11,204 nucleotides of DNA from NCBI GenBank assembly GCA_937902455.1, contig CALELI010000094.1:1-11204 (forward strand), in the 5' to 3' direction. Below the pieces are notes generated by a model that was given only the letters and a program-made list of their open reading frames with translations, had not been told where the DNA came from and ran no database searches. Origin of the DNA: an uncultured Prevotellaceae bacterium. Its GTDB lineage: Bacteria; Bacteroidota; Bacteroidia; Bacteroidales; Bacteroidaceae. Within the stretch, counting starts at the first letter, position 1. Every line of letters begins with the position of its first letter. This document shows, piece after piece, positions 8,201 through 11,204 of this stretch. The translations under genes were made by a program, and so were the position numbers.

Positions 8201-8685
8201 CACCAGAGTGTCTCGATATATTTGTTGTCGTATGTGATATAAGGATGTTCGAGGTCAACCCAATAACCCATGGTATGGCTGAGGTCTGTCCATTCCGAAG
8301 TGAACATCATCACATTCTTTCTGCATCGTGCATTGTAGTCTTCGATAGAGATGTTCTTACCGATATCTTCCTTTGTGATGCCCAGTTCTTTCTCGACACC
8401 CAGTTCTACGGGGAGTCCGTGGGTATCCCATCCTGCCTTTCTTGCGACCTTGAAACCTTTCATGGTCTTGTATCGGCAGAATGTGTCCTTAAGTGAACGA
8501 GCCATGACATGGTGAATTCCAGGGTGTCCGTTGGCCGAAGGAGGTCCTTCGAAGAAAATAAATGAAGGACAGCCTTCACGTTCAGTCATACTCCTATGAA
8601 ACACATCCTGTGCATCCCAATCTTCCAATACCTCCTTGTTGACATCCGACAAGTTCAGTCTGTTTCTCTCAGTGAATTTATTCAT
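5263..8685 (-). CDS. ileS: Isoleucyl-tRNA synthetase, type 2
   Basis: This 1140-residue class I aminoacyl-tRNA synthetase charges tRNA-Ile with isoleucine in the cytosol. The HIGH signature appears as HPGIHH (54-59, after FFEGPPSANG), and KMSKR is at 692-696. The CP1 editing domain (about 190-430) contains the Thr-rich TTTPWTLPSN (235-244) used to clear Val-tRNA-Ile. AGWDTHGLPVEL (84-95) and DVWFDSGSMPYAQ (615-627) are further core motifs. A long helical anticodon-binding region and C-terminal extension follow. The length and the GIHH form of the signature fit the eukaryote-like type 2 subfamily found in Bacteroidetes, chlamydiae and mycobacteria, whose members tend to be less sensitive to mupirocin. 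No T-box lies ahead of it; the predicted leader is only about 40 nt. It heads the minus-strand gene train, and its TGA overlaps the lspA ATG. Confidence 0.97.
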   Translation of the reverse strand: MNKFTERNRLNLSDVNKEVLEDWDAQDVFHRSMTEREGCPSFIFFEGPPSANGHPGIHHVMARSLKDTFCRYKTMKGFKVARKAGWDTHGLPVELGVEKELGITKEDIGKNISIEDYNARCRKNVMMFTSEWTDLSHTMGYWVDLEHPYITYDNKYIETLWWLLKQLYDKKMLYKGYTIQPYSPAAGTGLSSHELNQPGCYRDVKDTTVTALFKIEPRLGFRYDELKDAYFAAWTTTPWTLPSNSALCVGPNIDYVLLDTFNQYNGNRIKVVLAEARVNAYLKPEGLEASMEEYKVGDKIIPYRILSHYKGTDLVGAPYRQLLNWVSPIGGRENVFRVIPGDYVTTEDGTGIVHIAPNFGADDQMVAKKAGINGIVVRDKFGDFRPLVAPTGRLFRMREMEPNFVDQYMNIEEYKKYSGKYVRNEYIKEGEEEQEDLNVTICMDLKQQGKAFKIEKHVHNYPHCWRTDKPILYYPLDSWFIRASAARQKMTELNNTILWKPASTGTGRFGKWLENLNDWNLSRSRFWGTPLPIWRNKETREEICIGSIEELYDEIEKAVSKKVMPSNPLKEKGFVPGDMSQENYDKIDLHRPYVDDIKLVSDTGNVLTREADLIDVWFDSGSMPYAQIHYPFENKELLDSHQVYPADFIAEGVDQTRGWFYTLHAIATMVFDSVAYKAVISNGLVLDKNGLKMSKRLGNGVDPFGCIEKYGADAVRWYMLTNSQPWDNLRFDEEGVAEVSRTFFGKLFQTYSFFAMYANVDAFDYRKESIPFAERPEIDRWVLSELNTLIKEVDDSLNNYEPTRAGRLIQNFVVDNLSNWYVRLNRKRFWGGGMTNDKLSAYQTLYTCLETIAQLIAPISPFFADRLYSDLHEFDESHTSVHLVRFPEADESLIDKELETSMELAQQITSMVLSLRKKEQIIVRQPLQCISIPVTDQRQKAYIEKMKQLILDEVNVKELQFVEGSGMLVKKVKCNFRVMGKKFGKMMKAVADAVSQLTQEQIAELEQNGTLPVNVDGNAVDIVLEDVEIISEDIPGWTVAVEGSITVALDINVTPELRSEGVAREIVKRIQAIRKESGLEITDRVNVTITDIPQIAQSVSTHSEYISAQVLANSINLGTPSDGQEVDFDEFKAVISVVKA

Positions 8686-8734
8686 ATTTCTGTCGTTTTG
8701 TTTGCTTGTTCTGAAGTCGTTTTATTCCAATCTG

Positions 8735-8766
8735 CAAAGGTACGAATAAGTGAGCGATTTACCAAA
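8735..8766 (-). promoter_or_regulatory. Predicted Bacteroidetes-type promoter of the ileS gene train
   Basis: On the minus strand TTTG (8766-8763) is followed after exactly 20 bp by TACCTTTG (8742-8735), an excellent match to the TTTG / TAnnTTTG promoter of the Bacteroidetes primary sigma factor. Transcription would start near 8728, leaving a leader of roughly 40 nt before the ileS ATG. The -33 box and the whole spacer lie in the 52-bp repeat copy; the CTTTG part of the -7 box lies just outside it. The upstream copy of the repeat has TACTATCG at the same place and so lacks a good -7 box. Confidence 0.75.
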
Positions 8767-8864
8767 TTTATTTGGATAAATCCGAGCGAGAGTACCTTGC
8801 GCGTAGCGATAGTACGAATAAGTGAGCGATTTACCAAATTTATTTGGATAAATCCGAGCGAGAG
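8741..8864. repeat. Two identical 52-bp direct repeats with a 20-bp spacer
   Basis: Bases 8741-8792 and 8813-8864 are identical over 52 positions, a period of 72 bp, separated by 8793-8812. Each copy holds a hairpin, GATTTA CCAAAT TT ATTTGG A TAAATC, flanked by direct GAGCGA elements. Because 72 is divisible by 3, both copies fall in the same reading frame (LGFIQINLVNRSLIRT on the minus strand). Perfect identity points to recent duplication or gene conversion. Further copies elsewhere in the genome seem likely but cannot be seen here. Confidence 0.93.
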
Positions 8865-8911
8865 AATTCGATTCTCGTAATCGCTTGGCTCATCCAAGAA
8901 CTTGCGGTAGC

Positions 8912-9046
8912 TTATGTCTCCATGGCGAGCAGAGAAGAACTGCCCGGCAATCGCTTGCGAACTTCTGGACGAGTTGGCACGAACTCTTCCACGTTGTAAC
9001 GTGAATGAGTTCGCCTCAGTTCATCAAATAGTCTTCCTCGGCTCAT
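8912..9046 (-). CDS. Possible 44-aa small ORF starting in the 22-bp repeats (doubtful)
   Basis: From the ATG at 9046-9044 the frame reads MSRGRLFDELRRTHSRYNVE, then EFVPTRPEVRKRLPGSSSLL, and ends AMET before a TAA at 8914-8912. The composition is plausible for a basic small protein. The start codon sits in one unit of the 22-bp tandem repeat, whose next unit upstream would start a similar MTRGELFDEP peptide that soon stops. No promoter box is visible close upstream. I recognise no family; it may be noise or the remains of an interspersed element. Confidence 0.2.
   Translation of the reverse strand: MSRGRLFDELRRTHSRYNVEEFVPTRPEVRKRLPGSSSLLAMET
8980..9013. repeat. 34-bp imperfect inverted repeat
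   Basis: Two 16-base arms (8980-8995 and 8998-9013) pair with two mismatches around a 2-base centre; the core CACGTT GT AACGTG is perfect. No T-run follows on either strand, so a standard intrinsic terminator is unlikely. Its place, about 150 bp downstream of the hydrolase gene and 300 bp upstream of ileS, would allow an RNA hairpin or a protein-binding palindrome. The role is unknown. Confidence 0.6.
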
Positions 9047-9101
9047 CAAATAGTTCACCTCTGGTCATCTGATAGTCCTTCTCAGCATTCAATGGGGTTT
9101 T
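9014..9101. repeat. 22-bp imperfect tandem repeat, three clear copies plus one degenerate
   Basis: Units begin at 9014, 9036 and 9058 and share the form CCTC, three variable bases, TCATC, then AATAGT or GATAGT. Units 1 and 2 agree at 17 of 22 positions. A fourth, weak unit starts at 9080 (TCTCAG then ATTCAATGG). On the minus strand each unit carries an ATG in the same place (ATGAGC, ATGACC, ATGCTG). The remaining bases up to the hydrolase stop at 9164 show no gene, promoter or terminator that I can support. Confidence 0.7.
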
Positions 9102-9163
9102 GCCCTTGTCGTAGGCATGGAGATATATTGTTGTTTTCTTGCATGAACTATGAACATTGTGTA

Positions 9164-9970
9164 TTAATATACCACGCTATAGTTCACTTTTACACCGTTG
9201 CGCTCAACTACGTTCGGGACAGAACGGTTGTCACCACGCTTCGGCGTCACCTTTCCGTCGAGAATGTCCTGGCAGATGGCTGCCACGTCGGCAACGCGTT
9301 GAGGAGTCTCGAGGTTGTCACCTGAATAATGACCTGGATAGAAATAGCGGATATCGTATTTCCTTATAAATCGTTGCATGCGCTGACAGGTGGAAAGCTG
9401 GGTGCTCAGGTTGGTGAAGACAAGCAGGTTTGTCGAACCAAATGCGTCGCTACTGAATCCGTAATGATGCTCGCGGTCGATGAATGTAGCGGAACCTGTA
9501 GTATGGCCTGGGGTGAACACCACTTCGATATGTCTGCCTCCCAGATCGAATACCTGTCCGTCAGTGAGATACCGTACCGTGCCCTTGAATCCGTTTCGCC
9601 CTTGCGAAAGCAAAGGTATGTCACCTGCATTCATCCACATAGTGTCCCATTCGGAAATAGCAGTGCCTGCATGATCGCTGTGGGCATGAGAAATGATCAG
9701 TGTAACTGGCTTCTTCACTATGTCTTCTGCAATCTTGCGAAGTCCTGGGATATATGTTCCTGCATCAATGAGGATGGCTACCGAATCGCCTTCTATGAGA
9801 TACACCGATTCGTTGTACACAAGATGCCCGTTGCCGTGCCATGTATGCTCGTCAATCTGACGAAATTCCACATTTTCATTCTTGAACACTGTCTTCTCCT
9901 TGTAGTTTGTCTGAGAGAACGAGATTATAGCCATCGATATCAGTGGCACTAACAGAATTAATCGTTTCAT
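9164..9970 (-). CDS. Exported MBL-fold metallo-hydrolase
   Basis: I chose the ATG at 9970 (268 residues) over an upstream ATG at 10036 because the protein then begins with a normal signal peptide (MKRLILLVPLISMAIISFSQ), and because the predicted -7 box lies between the two. The mature part has the metallo-beta-lactamase fold signature: SHAHSDH (His95, His97, Asp99, His100), PGHTTGS (His156), SSDAFGS (Asp175) and YPGHYSG (His214), a full set of ligands for a two-zinc site. It is therefore expected to be an active hydrolase in the periplasm or outside the cell. The fold covers beta-lactamases, lactonases, thioesterases and others; nothing visible fixes the substrate, and I do not call it a resistance gene. 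It is a single gene, divergent from the ABC-F gene, with no partner beside it. Confidence 0.88.
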   Translation of the reverse strand: MKRLILLVPLISMAIISFSQTNYKEKTVFKNENVEFRQIDEHTWHGNGHLVYNESVYLIEGDSVAILIDAGTYIPGLRKIAEDIVKKPVTLIISHAHSDHAGTAISEWDTMWMNAGDIPLLSQGRNGFKGTVRYLTDGQVFDLGGRHIEVVFTPGHTTGSATFIDREHHYGFSSDAFGSTNLLVFTNLSTQLSTCQRMQRFIRKYDIRYFYPGHYSGDNLETPQRVADVAAICQDILDGKVTPKRGDNRSVPNVVERNGVKVNYSVVY

Positions 9971-10009
9971 GATGTATTTGCCTTTGTAATGTAAGTCTTT
10001 ATTTCGATG

Positions 10010-10017
10010 CAAATATA
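10010..10017 (-). promoter_or_regulatory. Predicted -7 box of the MBL-fold hydrolase gene
   Basis: TATATTTG on the minus strand fits TAnnTTTG and lies about 40 nt upstream of the chosen ATG at 9970, giving a leader of roughly 33 nt. I find no TTTG at the -33 position (near 10037-10041 the sequence is AT-rich), so this is a half-supported promoter. It supports the shorter start, because transcription would begin downstream of the ATG at 10036. Confidence 0.55.
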
Positions 10018-10090
10018 CAAAAAAAGATGTAATCATAATTGCAGATGCCGGACTTTATCAAAATAATGCCACAAATTAAAAATAAAATCG

Positions 10091-10098
10091 TAACTTTG
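10091..10098 (+). promoter_or_regulatory. Predicted -7 box of the ABC-F gene
   Basis: TAACTTTG fits the TAnnTTTG box of Bacteroidetes promoters and lies 19 bp upstream of the ATG at 10118, so the leader would be only about 12 nt. A -33 TTTG is not visible at the expected distance. The AT-rich stretch 10070-10090 lies between the two divergent -7 boxes. Confidence 0.55.
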
Positions 10099-10117
10099 TC
10101 CGACGATTTTTATTATT

Positions 10118-11204
10118 ATGGTAAATCCTACTCCATATATGGATGTGCAAGGACTCGGAAAACGAATTGGCGACCGAGTGCTTTTTCATGACATTTCGTT
10201 TACAATCAACGAACGTGAGCATATAGGACTCATTGCGAAGAATGGTACGGGTAAGTCAACTCTGCTGTCTATCCTGAGTGGGGAAGAAGGGTATGACGAG
10301 GGCAAGATCATCTTCAGGAATGATCTGAAGGTTGGATACCTCGAACAGGTGCCACAGTTTGATCCTTCACTTACGGTGATGGAGGCTGTCATGCAAAGGT
10401 GTCAGGATGAAAGAAATGAGATGACGGAATTTGAAGACATAAAGCTGCTTGCCGTCCAGACACTGACTTTATTAAAGATAGCAGACCTGTCTCAGAAAAT
10501 AAGCGAACTGAGTGGTGGACAGATAAAGCGAGTGGCTTTGGCCAAAGTGCTTATCGGGAAACCTGATATGTTGATTCTCGACGAGCCTACCAATCATCTC
10601 GACCTTGAGATGATAGAATGGCTGGAGAATTATCTCAGCCGTACTACGATGGCAATCCTGATGGTCACCCACGACAGGTATTTCCTTGACCGAATCTGTT
10701 CGCAGATTATCGAGATGGATGATTCGAGAATCTATACCTATAAGGGAAATTATGCATACTATCTTGAAAAGCGTCAGGAAAGACTCGAGAACCTCTCCGT
10801 GGAGATAACGAGAGCGAACAATCTATACCGCACAGAACTTGACTGGATGCGCCGGATGCCTCAGGCTCGTGGTCATAAGGCAAAGTACCGTGAAGAGGCT
10901 TTCTATGAATTGGAGAAGATAGCCAAACAGCGTATCAACGAAAGGAATGTCCGTCTTGAGATGAGCGGAGGCTACATTGGAAGTAAGATATTTGTTGCAA
11001 AAGATGTATGTAAAGCATATCCGGACAAGGTGATCCTCAAAAACTTCAACTATACATTTTCGCGTTATGAGAAAATGGGCATAGTAGGGAACAACGGGGC
11101 TGGCAAGTCGACTTTCATCAAGACCTTGCTCGGGCTGGAATCTATCGATGGCGGTTCGTTCGATATTGGTTCTACTGTCAGGTTTGGCTATTATTCTCAG
11201 GAGG
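10118..11204 (+). CDS. ABC-F family ATPase, Uup-like (3' truncated by window)
   Basis: The frame opens at the ATG at 10118 and is still open at the window end, giving 362 visible residues of an expected 530-650. ABC-F proteins are soluble, with two ABC domains and no membrane part, and usually act on the ribosome or on nucleic acids. Domain 1 has Walker A AKNGTGKST (40-48), signature LSGGQ (131-135), Walker B LILDEPTNHLD (152-162) and the switch His in MVTHDRYFLD (His185). The interdomain linker (about 210-285) contains LDWMRRMPQARGHKAKYR, close to the Uup linker (W.R...kAR..R). Domain 2 begins with IFVAKDVCKAY and has Walker A GNNGAGKST (324-332). The first Gly of Walker A in domain 1 is Ala, as I recall for Bacteroidetes homologues. 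The short spacing between Walker A and signature in domain 1 gives no room for a long arm insert. Uup is linked to tolerance of excision of mobile DNA and to ribosome assembly in E. coli. Confidence 0.93.
   Translation, partial: MVNPTPYMDVQGLGKRIGDRVLFHDISFTINEREHIGLIAKNGTGKSTLLSILSGEEGYDEGKIIFRNDLKVGYLEQVPQFDPSLTVMEAVMQRCQDERNEMTEFEDIKLLAVQTLTLLKIADLSQKISELSGGQIKRVALAKVLIGKPDMLILDEPTNHLDLEMIEWLENYLSRTTMAILMVTHDRYFLDRICSQIIEMDDSRIYTYKGNYAYYLEKRQERLENLSVEITRANNLYRTELDWMRRMPQARGHKAKYREEAFYELEKIAKQRINERNVRLEMSGGYIGSKIFVAKDVCKAYPDKVILKNFNYTFSRYEKMGIVGNNGAGKSTFIKTLLGLESIDGGSFDIGSTVRFGYYSQE

Larger units (their letters stand above)
8682..9020 (-). other. Open frame without ATG through the repeat region (doubtful)
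   Basis: One minus-strand frame stays open for 112 codons from 9020 to a TGA at 8684-8682 that overlaps the ileS ATG in an ATGA junction. It contains protein-like stretches (GQFFSARHGDISYRKFLDEP and DYENRILSLGF) and both 52-bp repeats in frame, but no ATG at all; only a TTG at 8897 could start it. The good ileS promoter lies inside it near its end, which speaks against a gene translated with ileS. I regard it as a repeat element or a decayed coding remnant. Confidence 0.2.

Noticed and set aside
8686..8740. T-box or other leader control of ileS
   Set aside because: The predicted leader is about 40 nt, too short for a T-box, with no specifier hairpin or terminator; T-boxes are also not typical of Bacteroidetes.
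8741..8864. CRISPR-like repeat-spacer array
   Set aside because: Only two copies of a 52-bp unit with one 20-bp spacer, no cas genes, and the unit forms a promoter.
9092..9106. GGGG-TTTT-GCCC as a terminator of the hydrolase gene
   Set aside because: The stem is only 3-4 bp and no T-run follows on the minus strand.
9164..9970. Calling the hydrolase a beta-lactam resistance gene
   Set aside because: The HxHxDH site is shared by the whole fold; no feature specific to a beta-lactamase subclass could be identified.
9164..10036. Longer start of the MBL-fold gene at 10036
   Set aside because: It would bury the signal peptide behind 22 polar residues, and the predicted -7 box at 10010-10017 lies inside that extension.

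Overview
The window looks like chromosome from a member of the Bacteroidales, most probably Prevotella or a close relative. The evidence is a TamL-type lipidated BamA homologue, a DUF4296 lipoprotein, a long type-2 IleRS, promoters of the TTTG / TAnnTTTG Bacteroidetes type, no Shine-Dalgarno sequences ahead of the starts, and low-complexity heptamer arrays between genes. It is mainly a housekeeping region. I see no phage, transposase, CRISPR array or defence module.

Layout from left to right. Bases 1-430 (+) hold the C-terminal end of a UvrD/PcrA helicase. It converges, with only 4 bp between stop codons, on a long minus-strand gene train that reads from right to left: ileS (8685-5263), lspA (5266-4655), a DUF4296 lipoprotein (4658-3651), an unlisted 52-residue small gene (3654-3496), a TrmH/SpoU RNA methyltransferase (3428-2711, carrying an apparent +1 frameshift near its 3' end) and tamL (2681-435). 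The first three junctions are all 4-bp ATGA overlaps, which indicates translational coupling. A heptanucleotide repeat array (about 3435-3520) lies between the small gene and trmH and supplies the stop codon of the small gene. The train links tRNA charging, lipoprotein signal cleavage and two lipoproteins that need that cleavage.

Bases 8686-9163 form a 478-bp region without a convincing gene but rich in structure. It has two identical 52-bp copies at a 72-bp period, small hairpins, a 34-bp inverted repeat, and 22-bp imperfect tandem repeats. The 52-bp copy nearer ileS ends in a sequence that makes a well-spaced Bacteroidetes promoter for ileS (TTTG, 20 bp, TACCTTTG), so the repeat seems to have been taken into the promoter of the operon.

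Bases 9164-9970 (-) encode an exported metallo-beta-lactamase-fold hydrolase. It is divergent from an ABC-F ATPase of Uup type (10118 to the window end, +). Both have a -7 box of the Bacteroidetes type in the 147 bp between them.

The points most worth checking are the broken end of trmH, the coupled 52-residue gene, and the repeat-borne promoter. I do not see a convincing new multi-gene system here.
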